Shown here: positions 46,593 through 55,961 of the stretch, piece by piece
Numbering within the stretch: the stretch's first letter is position 1
How the letters are laid out: every line of letters starts with the position of its first letter
DNA from: Streptomyces chrestomyceticus JCM 4735
Lineage (GTDB): Bacteria; Actinomycetota; Actinomycetes; Streptomycetales; Streptomycetaceae
Length of the DNA: 64,000 nucleotides
Assembly: GCF_003865135.1 (NCBI RefSeq)
Contig: NZ_BHZC01000001.1
Span: forward strand, 2,232,001-2,296,000
Direction of reading: 5' to 3'
The notes under the pieces: generated by a model
Seen by the model: the letters and a program-made list of their open reading frames with translations, nothing else
Database searches by the model: none
What the model was told of the DNA's origin: nothing
Made by a program: the position numbers and the translations under genes

Positions 46593-47501
46593 ATGCACGT
46601 CATAACCACTCCCCACGCCTCCGAGCAGGCCGTGCTGGCCGCTCTGCGCGCGGCCTTCACGGACCTCGCTTCCGGCGATTCGGCCCTCCCCGGACAGTTC
46701 GCCGTCGACCTGCCCGGTGGCGGTGATGTCCTCCACTTCCCGGCCGTACTGCCGACCGCCGACGTCTACGCGGTCAAGGTCTCCCCGTACCTGCCGCAGA
46801 CCACCGGGCCCGCCGCGGTCACCGCTTGGACGCTGCTGGTCAGCCTGTCCACCGGGCAGCCCGTCGCGCTGCTCGACGCCGCGCACCTGACCGTGGAACG
46901 CACCGCGGCCACCACCGCACTCGCCGCCGACGCCCTGCTGCCGCCCGACGCCCGCACCGCGGCCGTCGTCGGGTACGGCCGCATCGGCCGCGCCCACGCC
47001 CGCTACCTGCGCCAGGTGCGTCCCGGCATGGACGTACGCGCCTTCTCGCCGTCGGGCATCGGCGAAGCCGACGACGGCGTCCGGGCCGTCTCCACCCTGG
47101 ACGAGGCGACGGCGGATGCCGCCCTCGTGATGCTGTGCACCTCGGCGGCCACCGACGTACTGGACCCCCGCCACCTGCCCCCGGGGGCGGTCGTCACCTC
47201 GATCTCGACCAACGCCCCCGGGGCCCGCGAGATCCCGCCCGCGGCGGTGCCGGAGCTCGACGTGTACGTGGACGCGCGGACCAGCCTCACGGTGGCCGCC
47301 GAGCTGGTCCAGGCCGCCGCGGCCGGCTGGGACCCCGCCACGGTCCGCGGTGATCTGGCCGGCCTGGTCGCCGGTACCGCCCCACGCCCCGGCGGACAGC
47401 GCCCGGTGTACTTCCGCTCCGTGGGACTGGGCATCGAGGACGCGGCCGTCGCCCTGGCCGCCTACGCGTACGAGACGGCGACCACCGAGGGACGGGCCTG
47501 A
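46593..47501 (+). CDS. ornithine cyclodeaminase/mu-crystallin family protein
   Basis: A 302-aa NAD(P)-dependent enzyme. The Rossmann segment AAVVGYGRIGRAHARYLRQ (~residues 127-145) and the upstream ALLDAAHLTVERTAATTALA are typical of the OCD/mu-crystallin family, whose members deaminate ornithine to proline, reduce imino acids or make alanine-type dipeptide precursors. ATG 46593 lies directly behind a strong promoter. Its stop overlaps the aminotransferase start (TGATG), so the two act in one pathway, possibly formation or removal of a cyclic or unusual amino acid. The substrate cannot be assigned. Confidence 0.88.
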   Translation: MHVITTPHASEQAVLAALRAAFTDLASGDSALPGQFAVDLPGGGDVLHFPAVLPTADVYAVKVSPYLPQTTGPAAVTAWTLLVSLSTGQPVALLDAAHLTVERTAATTALAADALLPPDARTAAVVGYGRIGRAHARYLRQVRPGMDVRAFSPSGIGEADDGVRAVSTLDEATADAALVMLCTSAATDVLDPRHLPPGAVVTSISTNAPGAREIPPAAVPELDVYVDARTSLTVAAELVQAAAAGWDPATVRGDLAGLVAGTAPRPGGQRPVYFRSVGLGIEDAAVALAAYAYETATTEGRA

Positions 47502-48637
47502 TGAAGATCCGCGAGTTCGCGGTCGAACGCTGGATGAACGACCACGAGGAGACCTGCCGCCACAACCTGGCGGAGACCTGCGTCCGTTCGCTCACCACGG
47601 GCGAACTGCTGGCCCTGTCCGGCCGGCGCGAGGAGATCCTCGCCGAGCTGGACGCCACCCCGCTCACCTACGGGCCGATCCCGGGCAGCCCGCGTCTGCG
47701 CGGCCTGGTGGCGGGCCTGTACGCCGCCCAGGGCCCGGACAACGTGCTGGTCACCCACGGCGCGATCGGCGCGAACGCCCTTGTGCACGCCACCCTCGTG
47801 GAGCCCGGCGACCACGTCGTGGCCGTCGTCCCCACCTACCAGCAGCACTCCGCCCTCCCCGACAGCTACGGCGCCCGCGTCGACCGTCTGACGCTGCGCG
47901 AGGAGCACGGCTGGCTGCCCGACCTCGACGCGCTCGACCGGCTGGTCACGGCGGACACCAAGCTCATCGCCCTCAACAACCCCAACAACCCCACCGGCGC
48001 CCTGATCGACGAAGCCGGCCTCACCCGCATCGCCGAGATCGCCCGCCGGGCCGGGGCGTGGGTGCTGTGCGACGAGGTCTACCGGGGCGTCGACCAGCAC
48101 GGCGACGGATTCACCGCCTCCATCGCCGACCTGTACGAGCGCGGCATCTCCACCGGCAGCATGTCCAAGCCCTACTCCCTGGCCGGACTGCGCCTGGGCT
48201 GGATCGTCGGCCCCGCCCGGCTCCTGGCCGACGCCGCCACCCACCGCGACTACACCACGATCAGCGTCGGACGCGTCGACGACCTGCTGGCCTGCGTCGC
48301 CCTGGAGAGCAAGGACGCGATCCTGGCCCGCGCCCGTCGGATCACCCGTACCAACCTCGCCGTCCTCGACGCGTGGGTCACCGGCCGCGACGACATCGGC
48401 TACGTCAAACCGGCTTCGGGCACCACCGCGCTCCTGCGCTACCGAGCCCCGCTCGGTTCGTACGAGTTCTGCACCCGTCTGCTCGACGAGACCGGCGTCC
48501 TGTTCACCCCCGGCGCCGCCTTCGATGTCGAACACACCGTACGCATCGGCTTCGCCGACGACACCCGGACCCTGCGCACCGGACTGCGGCTGACCGGCCG
48601 GTTCCTCGATCGCCTCGGTCAGGCGGCAGCCGTGTGA
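47501..48637 (+). CDS. PLP-dependent class I/II aminotransferase, VioD-like
   Basis: A 378-aa fold-type I PLP enzyme. Visible motifs: the nucleotide-phosphate loop HGAIGANALV, NPNNPTGALI, LCDEVYRG with the PLP-ring Asp, and SMSKPYSLAGLRLGW with the Schiff-base Lys. The N-terminal part (FAVERWMNDHEETCRHNLAET) resembles capreomycidine synthase-type (VioD-like) aminotransferases, as I remember them, more than classical AspAT. ATG 47501 overlaps the OCD-like gene stop, so the proteins are translationally coupled. Possible roles are transamination or beta-replacement on an arginine- or ornithine-derived substrate; this is inference. Confidence 0.85.
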   Translation: MKIREFAVERWMNDHEETCRHNLAETCVRSLTTGELLALSGRREEILAELDATPLTYGPIPGSPRLRGLVAGLYAAQGPDNVLVTHGAIGANALVHATLVEPGDHVVAVVPTYQQHSALPDSYGARVDRLTLREEHGWLPDLDALDRLVTADTKLIALNNPNNPTGALIDEAGLTRIAEIARRAGAWVLCDEVYRGVDQHGDGFTASIADLYERGISTGSMSKPYSLAGLRLGWIVGPARLLADAATHRDYTTISVGRVDDLLACVALESKDAILARARRITRTNLAVLDAWVTGRDDIGYVKPASGTTALLRYRAPLGSYEFCTRLLDETGVLFTPGAAFDVEHTVRIGFADDTRTLRTGLRLTGRFLDRLGQAAAV

Positions 48638-48701
48638 CCGGCCGCATGGCCCATCACACGGCCCATCACACGGCCCCCTTCGACTCAGGCCCCGGTACCG
48701 C

Positions 48702-51305
48702 CTACAACCGCGGATCCACCGGCTCCGACTCCAGCGCCAGCACCGCGAAGACCGCCTCGTGCACCCGCCACAGCGGTTCGCCGTCGGCCAGGCGGTCCAG
48801 TGCCTCCAGGCCGAGGGCGTACTCGCGCAGCGCGAGGGAGCGCTTGTGGCCCAGGTGGCGTACGCGCAGCCGTTCCAGGTTCTCCGGGCGGGTGTACTCC
48901 GGACCGTAGATGATCCGCAGGTACTCCCGGCCGCGGCACTTGACGCCCGGCTGCACCAGCCGCCCGTCGCCCTTGCGCACCAGCGCGCCCAGCGGCTTGA
49001 CGACCATGCCCTCGCCGCCATCGGCGGTCAGGTCGAGCCACCACCGCACGCCCGCCGCGACCGACGCCTCGTCCTCGGTGTCGACGATCAGCCGGCCGGT
49101 GCGCCGCAGGAGGCCGGTGCCGTCGTGCTCGACGAGCCGGTCCAGCCACGCCAACTGCTCGTCGTGCGGTACGGCGGCCAGGCTGCGGCCCGGCGCGGCC
49201 AGGATCTGGAACGGTGCGAGCCGTACGCCGTCCAGGCCGTCGACCGGCCAGCAGTAGCGCCGGTACGCCTCGGTGAACGCGGCCGCGTCGACCGCCCGTT
49301 CGCGCTGGCGCGCCAGCAGTTCCGGCACCTCGATGCCCCGCGCCGCGGCCGCCTCCAGCGCGTCCAGCGCCCCGGGGAACGCGGCGCCGGACGCCGCGCC
49401 GACCGCCGCGTACTGGCCGCGCAGCAGCCCGGCCGCCTTCAGCGACCAGGGCAGCAACTCGGCGTCCAGCAGCAGCCAGTGCCCGGAGCCGGCCGCGGCG
49501 GGCTCCGCCAGTTCCTCCCAGAGGCCCGCGCTCTCTACAGCTTCCCGTACGGACTTCAGCACCTGCTCGGTGACGGCCGGGTCGTCGAAGAACGGCCGTC
49601 CGGTCCGCGTGCAGACCGCGCCGCTCACCCCCGCCGCCGCGCCGAACCGTTCCCGCGCCGCCGCCTCGTCCCGGCACACCAGGACCACGGCCCGCGAGCC
49701 CATGTGCTTCTCCTCGCACACGACCTCGCGTACGCCGTCCGCCCGGTACGACGCGAACGCCTCGGCCGGGTGCTCCAGGTAGCCGTCCTCCTTGGACGTC
49801 GCGCAGGGCGCCATCGTCGGCGGCAGGTACGGCAGCAGCCGCGGGTCGACCGCGAAGCGGCTCATCACTTCCAGCGCCGCCGCCGCGTTCTCCTCCTTCA
49901 CCGCGACCCGGCCCATGTGGCGCGTCTCCACGACGCGCCGCCCGGCGACGTCCCCCAGATCCAGCGGACGCCCGTCCGCGCCGCCCGGCGCCTCACTGGC
50001 CAGCGGCTTGACCGACTCGTACCAGACCTGCTCGGCCGGTACGTCGACCAGTTCCCGCTCCGGCCAGCGCAGCGCCGTCATCCGGCCGCCGAAGACACAG
50101 CCCGTGTCCAGGCAGATGGTGTTGTTCAGCCAGCTCGCGCGCGGCGCCGGGGTGTGCCCGTAGACCACGGCGGCGCGGCCCCGGTACTCCTCGGCCCACG
50201 GGTAGCGCACCGGCAGCCCGAACTCGTCCGTCTCGCCGGTCGTGTCGCCGTACAGCGCGAAGGACCGCACCCGGCCGGACGTCCGGCCGTGGTACTTCTC
50301 CGGCAGTCCGGCGTGGCAGACCACCAGCGCCCCGCCGTCGAGCACGTAATGGCTGACCAGGCCCTCGATGAACGCGGCGACCTCGCCGCGGAACGCCTCG
50401 TCCTCCCCCTCCAGTTGCGCGACGGTCTCGGCGAGCCCGTGGCTGTGCCGCACCTTGCGGCCCTTGAGGTAGCGGCCGAGCTTGTTCTCGTGGTTGCCCG
50501 GTACGCACAGGGCGTGCCCGGCCGCGACCATACCCATCACCAGGCGCAGCACGCCGGGGCTGTCCGGGCCGCGGTCCACCAGGTCGCCGACGAAGACCGC
50601 GGTACGGCCCTGCGGGTGCCGGGCGTCCACGGCACGGCCGAGCGCGTCGCGCTCGACCTCGTACCCCAGCCGTGCGAGCAGCGTCTCCAGCTCGGACCGG
50701 CAGCCGTGGATGTCACCGACGATGTCGAACGGGCCGGTCAGGTGCCGCAGGTCGTTGAAGCGCCGCTCGGTGACGATCTCCGCCGCCTCGACCTGCTCCA
50801 CCCCCTTGAGCACATGCACCTTACGGAAGCCCTCGCGCTCCAAGTGCCGCAGCGAGCGCCGGAGTTCGCGCTGGTGGCGCTGGATGACGCGGCGCGGCAT
50901 CCCGGCCCGGTCGGCGCGCGCCGCGTTGCGTTCGGCGCACACCTCCTCGGGCAGGTCCAGGACGACGGCCACCGGCAGCACGTCGTGCTCGCGGGCCAGC
51001 TTCACCAACTGGGCGCGCGCCTCCGGCTGCACGTTCGTGGCGTCGACGACGGTCCGCCGGCCGGCCGCGAGGCGCTTGGCCGCGATGTAGTGCAGGACGT
51101 CGAAGGCGTCGCCGCTCGCGCTCTGGTCGTTCTCGTCGTCGCTGACCAGCCCGCGGCAGAAGTCCGAGGAGAGCACCTCGGTGGGCTTGAAGTGGCGCGC
51201 GGCGAAGGTGGACTTGCCGGAGCCGGTGGCGCCGACGAGCACCACCAGGCAGAGGTCGGGGACGCCCAGGGGGCGGCGGGCGGGGGTGGGGGTGGCACCG
51301 GTCAT
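48702..51305 (-). CDS. pnkp: polynucleotide kinase-phosphatase-ligase (bacterial Pnkp, RNA repair)
   Basis: The 867-aa protein has the three Pnkp modules. N-terminal kinase with Walker A GATGSGKST (~residues 25-33); central metallophosphatase with GDIHG, GDLVDRGPDS and GNHENK; C-terminal ligase/adenylyltransferase with EEKHMGSR, the motif I Lys for AMP attachment, and EGMVVKPLG. It heals and partly seals broken RNA (5'-kinase, 2',3'-phosphatase, ligase) and needs Hen1 for ligation. Length matches bacterial Pnkp. ATG 51305 overlaps the hen1 stop by 4 nt (ATGA), so the complex is made from one mRNA. Likely substrates are tRNAs cut by ribotoxins. Confidence 0.94.
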   Translation of the reverse strand: MTGATPTPARRPLGVPDLCLVVLVGATGSGKSTFAARHFKPTEVLSSDFCRGLVSDDENDQSASGDAFDVLHYIAAKRLAAGRRTVVDATNVQPEARAQLVKLAREHDVLPVAVVLDLPEEVCAERNAARADRAGMPRRVIQRHQRELRRSLRHLEREGFRKVHVLKGVEQVEAAEIVTERRFNDLRHLTGPFDIVGDIHGCRSELETLLARLGYEVERDALGRAVDARHPQGRTAVFVGDLVDRGPDSPGVLRLVMGMVAAGHALCVPGNHENKLGRYLKGRKVRHSHGLAETVAQLEGEDEAFRGEVAAFIEGLVSHYVLDGGALVVCHAGLPEKYHGRTSGRVRSFALYGDTTGETDEFGLPVRYPWAEEYRGRAAVVYGHTPAPRASWLNNTICLDTGCVFGGRMTALRWPERELVDVPAEQVWYESVKPLASEAPGGADGRPLDLGDVAGRRVVETRHMGRVAVKEENAAAALEVMSRFAVDPRLLPYLPPTMAPCATSKEDGYLEHPAEAFASYRADGVREVVCEEKHMGSRAVVLVCRDEAAARERFGAAAGVSGAVCTRTGRPFFDDPAVTEQVLKSVREAVESAGLWEELAEPAAAGSGHWLLLDAELLPWSLKAAGLLRGQYAAVGAASGAAFPGALDALEAAAARGIEVPELLARQRERAVDAAAFTEAYRRYCWPVDGLDGVRLAPFQILAAPGRSLAAVPHDEQLAWLDRLVEHDGTGLLRRTGRLIVDTEDEASVAAGVRWWLDLTADGGEGMVVKPLGALVRKGDGRLVQPGVKCRGREYLRIIYGPEYTRPENLERLRVRHLGHKRSLALREYALGLEALDRLADGEPLWRVHEAVFAVLALESEPVDPRL

Positions 51306-52810
51306 GCCTGGGCCTCCTTCGCGGGGGGATCGGTGGGGGTCGGGGTTGCTGTGAGCGGCGTGGCTGAGGCCGACTCCGCCTGGCGGAAGTACGCGAGCTG
51401 CGTCGGCGGCCCGACCTCGAGGTCGTCCGGGCCCACCGGCCGGAACTCCACCTCGTACCCGTGCCGCCCGGCGACCTCCCCGGCCCACGCCCGGAACTCC
51501 GCACGCGTCCACTCGAAGCGGTGGTCACCGTGCCGTACGTGCCCCGCGGGCAACGTCTCCCAGCGCACGTTGTACTCCACGTTCGGCGTGGTCACCACGA
51601 CCGTACGCGGCCGGGCCGCGCCGAACACCGCGTACTCCAGCGCGGACAGCCGCGGCGGGTCCACGTGCTCGACGACCTCGCTCAGCACGGCGGCGTCGTA
51701 CCCCTTGAGGCGGGCATCGGTGTACGCCAGCGACCCCTGCACCAGCCGCAGCCGCTCGGACTGCCGCTCGGGCATCCGGTCCAGCCGCAGCCGTCGCCGC
51801 GCCTCCTGGAGCGCGCGCATCGACACGTCCATGCCGACGATGTCGGTGAACTGCCCGTCCTTGAGCAGCTCGCCCAGCAACTGCCCCGGCCCGCACCCGA
51901 GGTCCAGGACCCGCGCCGCCTTCGCCTCCCGCAGCACGCCGAGGATCGCCGCCCGCCGCTGCACGGCGAGCGGCACCGGCCGCTCCTCGGTGTCGGCCGA
52001 CTCCTCCACCGCGTTGTCGATCTCCTCGGCGGCGGTGTCGTCCGCCTCCGCGAGCCGGGCCAGTTCCAGCCGCTCCAGCGCGTCGCGCGTCAGCGACCGG
52101 CGGCGGACGAGGTAGCGGTCGGCGATCAACTGCTGCTCGGGGTGGTCCTCCAGCCAGCCCTCGCCGGCCCGCAGCAGCTTGTCGACCTCGTCGGGCGAGA
52201 CCCAGTAGTGCTTGGCGTCGTCCAGCACCGGCAGCAGCACGTACAGGTGCCGCAGCGCGTCGGCGACCGTACGCTCGCCCTCCAGATCGAGGCGTACGTA
52301 CCGCGAATCGCCCCACTCCGGGAACGTCGCGTCCAGCGGCACCGGCTCGGCCCGTACCGTCCACCCCAGCGGCTCGAACAGCCGCCGCACCAGCCCGGCC
52401 CCGCCGCGCGCGGGCACGGCGGGCAGCGCCACGTGCAGCGGCAGCGGCAGCGCGGGCAGCTCGGGGCGCGCCTTGCACTGCCCCTTCATCGCGCTCGCGA
52501 AGACCGTGCTCAGGGCCACGGCCAGCAGCGAGGACGCCGCGTACGGGCGGTCGTTGACGTACTGCGCGAGCGCCGAGTCGGGGGCGCCGCCCCGGCCCTT
52601 GCCCCGGGCCCGTCGCACCAGCGCGACCGGGTCCACCTCCAGCAGCAGCGCGGCCGTGCACCGGCTGTCGTCCGCCTCGGGGTAGAACACATGGGCCGTG
52701 CCGTGCGCCGTCGAGAACGCCTGCGCCTTCCCGGGGTGCTTGTGCAGCAGGAATCCGAGATCGGTCGCGGGGCGCCCGGCGCTTCCGGTGGTCGTCATCG
52801 TCAGGAACAC
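51302..52810 (-). CDS. hen1: 3'-terminal RNA ribose 2'-O-methyltransferase Hen1
   Basis: A 502-aa protein. The N-terminal half (ATDLGFLLHKHPGKAQAFST, then VFYPEADDSRCTAALLLEVDP) is the ligase-activating domain of bacterial Hen1. The C-terminal half is an AdoMet methyltransferase with VLDLGCGPGQLLGELLKDG and VVEHVDPPRLSALE...VVVTTPNVEYNVRW; the EVVEHVD region and later HGDHRFEWTR carry the metal-binding Glu/His residues of Hen1. It 2'-O-methylates the break site before Pnkp seals it, protecting the repaired RNA. GTG 52810 gives the VFLTM start usual in Streptomyces Hen1; ATG 52798 is the alternative. Confidence 0.93.
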   Translation of the reverse strand: MFLTMTTTGSAGRPATDLGFLLHKHPGKAQAFSTAHGTAHVFYPEADDSRCTAALLLEVDPVALVRRARGKGRGGAPDSALAQYVNDRPYAASSLLAVALSTVFASAMKGQCKARPELPALPLPLHVALPAVPARGGAGLVRRLFEPLGWTVRAEPVPLDATFPEWGDSRYVRLDLEGERTVADALRHLYVLLPVLDDAKHYWVSPDEVDKLLRAGEGWLEDHPEQQLIADRYLVRRRSLTRDALERLELARLAEADDTAAEEIDNAVEESADTEERPVPLAVQRRAAILGVLREAKAARVLDLGCGPGQLLGELLKDGQFTDIVGMDVSMRALQEARRRLRLDRMPERQSERLRLVQGSLAYTDARLKGYDAAVLSEVVEHVDPPRLSALEYAVFGAARPRTVVVTTPNVEYNVRWETLPAGHVRHGDHRFEWTRAEFRAWAGEVAGRHGYEVEFRPVGPDDLEVGPPTQLAYFRQAESASATPLTATPTPTDPPAKEAQA

Positions 52811-52979
52811 GCGTACGAGTATCGCCCGGTACCGACCCGTTTGACGAACCAGTTTTCGCAGGTGGGAACGGGAGTGGGCCGAGGGACGGCCGCTGCCCCG
52901 CCCCTCGTCGCACCGGCCCCTCCCGTACGCTGCCGTGCCTGTTCCCGGCTCCCGGCACCCGCAGGGCAAGATGGTCGGC

Positions 52980-53903
52980 ATGGAACTCCGGATCTTCACC
53001 GAGCCCCAGCAGGGGGCCACCTACGACACCCTTCTCCGCGTCGCCCGAGCCGCCGAGGACCTGAACTACGGCGCGTTCTTCCGTTCCGACCATTACCTCC
53101 ACATGGGCAGCACCGACGGGCTGCCCGGCCCGACGGACGCCTGGATCACCCTGGCCGGCCTGGCCCGGGAGACCAAAAGCATCCGGCTCGGCACCCTGAT
53201 GACCGCGGGCACCTTCCGCCTCCCCGGCGTGCTGGCCATCCAGGTCGCCCAGGTCGACCAGATGTCGGGCGGCCGGATCGACTTCGGCCTGGGCTCCGGC
53301 TGGTACGAGGACGAGCACAAGGCGTACGGCATCCCCTTCCCGAAGGAGAAGTTCGGCCGGCTGGAGGAGCAGCTCGCGATCATCACCGGACTGTGGAAGA
53401 CGCCCACCGGCGAACGCTTCACCTTCGACGGGAAGTTCTACCAGCTCACGGACTCGCCCGCGCTGCCCAAGCCGGCCCAGCCGAAGGTGCCGGTCCTCAT
53501 CGGCGGGCACGGCGCCAAGCGCACCCCCGCGCTCGCCGCCGAGTACGCGGACGAGTTCAACATCCCCTTCGCCTCGGTGGACGACACCGAGCAGCAGTTC
53601 AAGCGGGTACGGGCGGCAGCCGAGCAGCGCGGCCGGGACGCCGACGAACTCGTCTACTCCAATGCCCTGGTCGCCTGTGTCGGCCGGAACGACGCGGAGG
53701 TCAAGCGCCGCGCCGACGCCATCGGCCGCGAGGTCGACGAGCTGAAGGCCAACGGGCTGGCGGGCTCCCCCGCCGAGGTCGTCGAGCGGCTCGGCCGCTT
53801 CGCGGGCGTCGGCTCGCAGCGCGTCTATCTGCAGATGCTCGACCTGACCGACCTCGACCAGATGGAACTGATCGCGTCCGAGGTCATGCCGCAGGTGGCC
53901 TGA
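52980..53903 (+). CDS. LLM-class F420-dependent oxidoreductase
   Basis: A 307-aa luciferase-like (TIM-barrel) protein. Typical features: MELRIFTEPQQGATYDTLLR, FFRSDHYLHMG, SIRLGTLMTAGTFRLPGVLA, QVDQMSGGRIDFGLGSGWYE and PVLIGGHGAKRTPALAAEYAD, as in Streptomyces/Mycobacterium TIGR03560-like F420 oxidoreductases. Such enzymes reduce or oxidise small organic substrates with coenzyme F420; FMN-dependent activity is the alternative. ATG 52980 was chosen because the conserved strand begins there; ATG 52971 is 3 residues upstream. It is divergent from hen1 across a 169-bp gap and is followed by ~110 bp of GC-rich spacer. No operon partner is evident. Confidence 0.88.
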   Translation: MELRIFTEPQQGATYDTLLRVARAAEDLNYGAFFRSDHYLHMGSTDGLPGPTDAWITLAGLARETKSIRLGTLMTAGTFRLPGVLAIQVAQVDQMSGGRIDFGLGSGWYEDEHKAYGIPFPKEKFGRLEEQLAIITGLWKTPTGERFTFDGKFYQLTDSPALPKPAQPKVPVLIGGHGAKRTPALAAEYADEFNIPFASVDDTEQQFKRVRAAAEQRGRDADELVYSNALVACVGRNDAEVKRRADAIGREVDELKANGLAGSPAEVVERLGRFAGVGSQRVYLQMLDLTDLDQMELIASEVMPQVA

Positions 53904-54012
53904 ACGGGGGCCTGAGCTGGGGGCGTGGGGGCGGGGTACGAGGGCGGGGTACGGAGCGACGGGTACGGGGCGGGACGGGGTTCCGTACCCCCGCGGCCTC
54001 GCCCGCCCGGCC

Positions 54013-55254
54013 TCACACCGCCGGCGCCACCCCGCCCGGCCCCCACGGCCCCGGGCACCACTCCACGAGCAGCAGCGTGGCGTCGTCCCGCAACTCGTTG
54101 GCCTGGTCGTCGACGATGAAGTGGATCAGGCGGCGCAGCGTCTCGAAGGCCAGCTCGCCGCCCGCCGTGGCCCGGATGATCGTGTCCGTGAACCGTTCCA
54201 GCCCGAACAGGGCGCCATTGGCGTCACGCGCCTCGGTCACGCCGTCCGTGTAGAGCAGCACCCGGTCGCCCGGCTCCAGGTCCGCGACGTGGACGGTACG
54301 CGGCTCCGGGCTCAGCGCCGCGGGCAGGCCCAGCGGCAGTTGGCCGGCCCGCTCCAGCGCACGGTCGAGGACCGCGTGCCGCCGGATGAGGAGCGGTGGC
54401 GGATGGCCGCAGTTGATCCAGCGGAGCCGGCCGTCGGCGAGGTCGAGCTGAAGGAAGACACCGGTGGCGAAGCGGTCCGGCAGCCACTGGAACAGCGCCT
54501 GGTCGACGGTGTCCACCGTCTCGCGCAGGTCGGCACCGGCCCGGCGGCCGCTGCGGCAGCCGGCCAGGGCGACGGAGGTCGCCAGGCCGGCGGCCAGGTC
54601 GTGGCCCATCGAGTCGATGATGACGGCGTGCAGCGTGTCCTGCGTCATGGAGTGGTCGAACGCGTCGCCGCCCAGCTCGTAGGCGGGTTCCAGCACCGCC
54701 GTGGACACCGCCTGCTCGTTGCCGATCGTGCGCGGCGGCAGGAAGGCACGCACCATTTCCGCGGGGAGCTGCATCGGCTGCGTACGCGCCTGGCGTACGA
54801 ACGTGTCGCTGTAGGCCCGTTTCGAGGTGATGATGGGAGCCAGCAGGGCCGCCAGCGCACGGCAGCGGCGCATCCGCTCGCCGTCCAGCAGATCGGTGCG
54901 TACCTCCAGGACGCCGAGCCGCTCCACCCCGTCGACCAGCGGCAGCCAGACCCGGATGCCGCCCTCCGGATCGTCGGCGTCCTCCACCCGCATGGCCAGT
55001 GTGCGGTAGGTCCAGCCGGCGAGGGTGGAGTCGACGGGGAGCGCACGCTGTCCCACGCCCAGCGGGCACAGTTGCCGCTGCTGGATGTCGACCAGGTAGA
55101 GGCCGACGTGCCGCAGGCCCAGGGCCGTGGCGTGCCGGTTCACCAGGTCGGGCATGTCCGTGGGGGCCGCGCGCTGGGCCTGCTCCAGCAACGCTTCGAG
55201 CATCCCGTAGCCCTCGGCGCCCGGATAGGCATCCGCAAAGGCTTCGCCGGCCAT
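54013..55254 (-). CDS. PP2C/SpoIIE-family serine phosphatase with N-terminal GAF-like domain
   Basis: A 413-aa regulator phosphatase. The N-terminal ~170 residues (ALLEQAQRAAPTDMPDLVNR, LGLRHVGLYLVDIQQRQLCPLG) look like a GAF-type sensor; the C-terminal part is a SpoIIE-like PPM domain with YELGGDAFDHS (metal-binding Asp), IIDSMGHDLAAGLATSVAL, WINCGHPPPLL and LLYTDGVTEARDANG, then DDATLLLVEW. It probably dephosphorylates an anti-sigma-antagonist partner. ATG 55254 has AGGAGG at ideal spacing; the GTG at 55263 would overlap that site. No STAS or RsbW-like gene is adjacent, so its partners are elsewhere. Confidence 0.9.
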   Translation of the reverse strand: MAGEAFADAYPGAEGYGMLEALLEQAQRAAPTDMPDLVNRHATALGLRHVGLYLVDIQQRQLCPLGVGQRALPVDSTLAGWTYRTLAMRVEDADDPEGGIRVWLPLVDGVERLGVLEVRTDLLDGERMRRCRALAALLAPIITSKRAYSDTFVRQARTQPMQLPAEMVRAFLPPRTIGNEQAVSTAVLEPAYELGGDAFDHSMTQDTLHAVIIDSMGHDLAAGLATSVALAGCRSGRRAGADLRETVDTVDQALFQWLPDRFATGVFLQLDLADGRLRWINCGHPPPLLIRRHAVLDRALERAGQLPLGLPAALSPEPRTVHVADLEPGDRVLLYTDGVTEARDANGALFGLERFTDTIIRATAGGELAFETLRRLIHFIVDDQANELRDDATLLLVEWCPGPWGPGGVAPAV

Positions 55255-55383
55255 CGTGATCACCTCCTACCGCAGTCTCGCACCGCGCCCGCACCCCCGC
55301 CGTCCGGGCGACCCGGCGGCGCCGGACGTTCCTCCACTCGGGTCGCGGCCACCTGCGGCCGCCCCGCGATCAGTCCGTACGCC

Positions 55384-55941
55384 TCAGCTCGTACGCCACT
55401 CGTGCCCCGGCAGAAAACGCACGTCGTACTGCCCGGGAACCGTCCCGAACTTGCCGCCCTCCGGGACGACCGGCTCCCGCGGCAGGCCGAGCTGCTCGGT
55501 GGGGACGCCGAGGTTCTCGAAGAACCGCTCGAACGTACCGCCGGGGCCTGCGGCGACGCCCACGACCTGGCTGTGGTGACGTTCCATGCGGTAGGCGTGC
55601 GGACAGTTCACGGGGACGAAGCCGAAGTCGCCGGGGGTCAGCAGCTTCTCCTGCTGTCGGCCCTCGGTGTCCTCGACGAACAGCCGGACGGCGCCCTGGG
55701 TGACGTAGAAGACCTCGTACGTGTCGGTGTGCAGGTGGGCCGGGATGAGGTCGCCCTTGGGGCCCTCGACGGTGAAGAAGTTGAAGGCGTTCCCGGTCTG
55801 CTCGCCGCCCGCGTAGACGGTGATCAGATCGCCGAACAGGTGGGCACGGTCCCCTTCGCCCTTCTCGACGAAGTACGGCCGCCCCGGTTCCGGCGGGATG
55901 CGTGAGGTCCGGCGGTAACGCGTGGCGAACTCGATGGTCAT
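55384..55941 (-). CDS. cupin (quercetin 2,3-dioxygenase-type) protein
   Basis: A 185-aa single-domain cupin. Metal-ligand motifs are visible: PAHLHTDTYEVFYVTQG (two His and Glu) and FGFVPVNCPHAYRME (third His), matching quercetinase-type cupin proteins of actinomycetes. ATG 55941 has GGAGGG upstream. It is divergent from the MarR gene at 56074, and the short gap contains clustered palindromic half-sites, so it is probably derepressed by the ligand of that regulator, likely a phenolic or flavonoid compound. Dioxygenase activity on flavonols is suggested by family only. Confidence 0.87.
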   Translation of the reverse strand: MTIEFATRYRRTSRIPPEPGRPYFVEKGEGDRAHLFGDLITVYAGGEQTGNAFNFFTVEGPKGDLIPAHLHTDTYEVFYVTQGAVRLFVEDTEGRQQEKLLTPGDFGFVPVNCPHAYRMERHHSQVVGVAAGPGGTFERFFENLGVPTEQLGLPREPVVPEGGKFGTVPGQYDVRFLPGHEWRTS

Positions 55942-55961
55942 GGTCCCTCCTGGCACGGACA

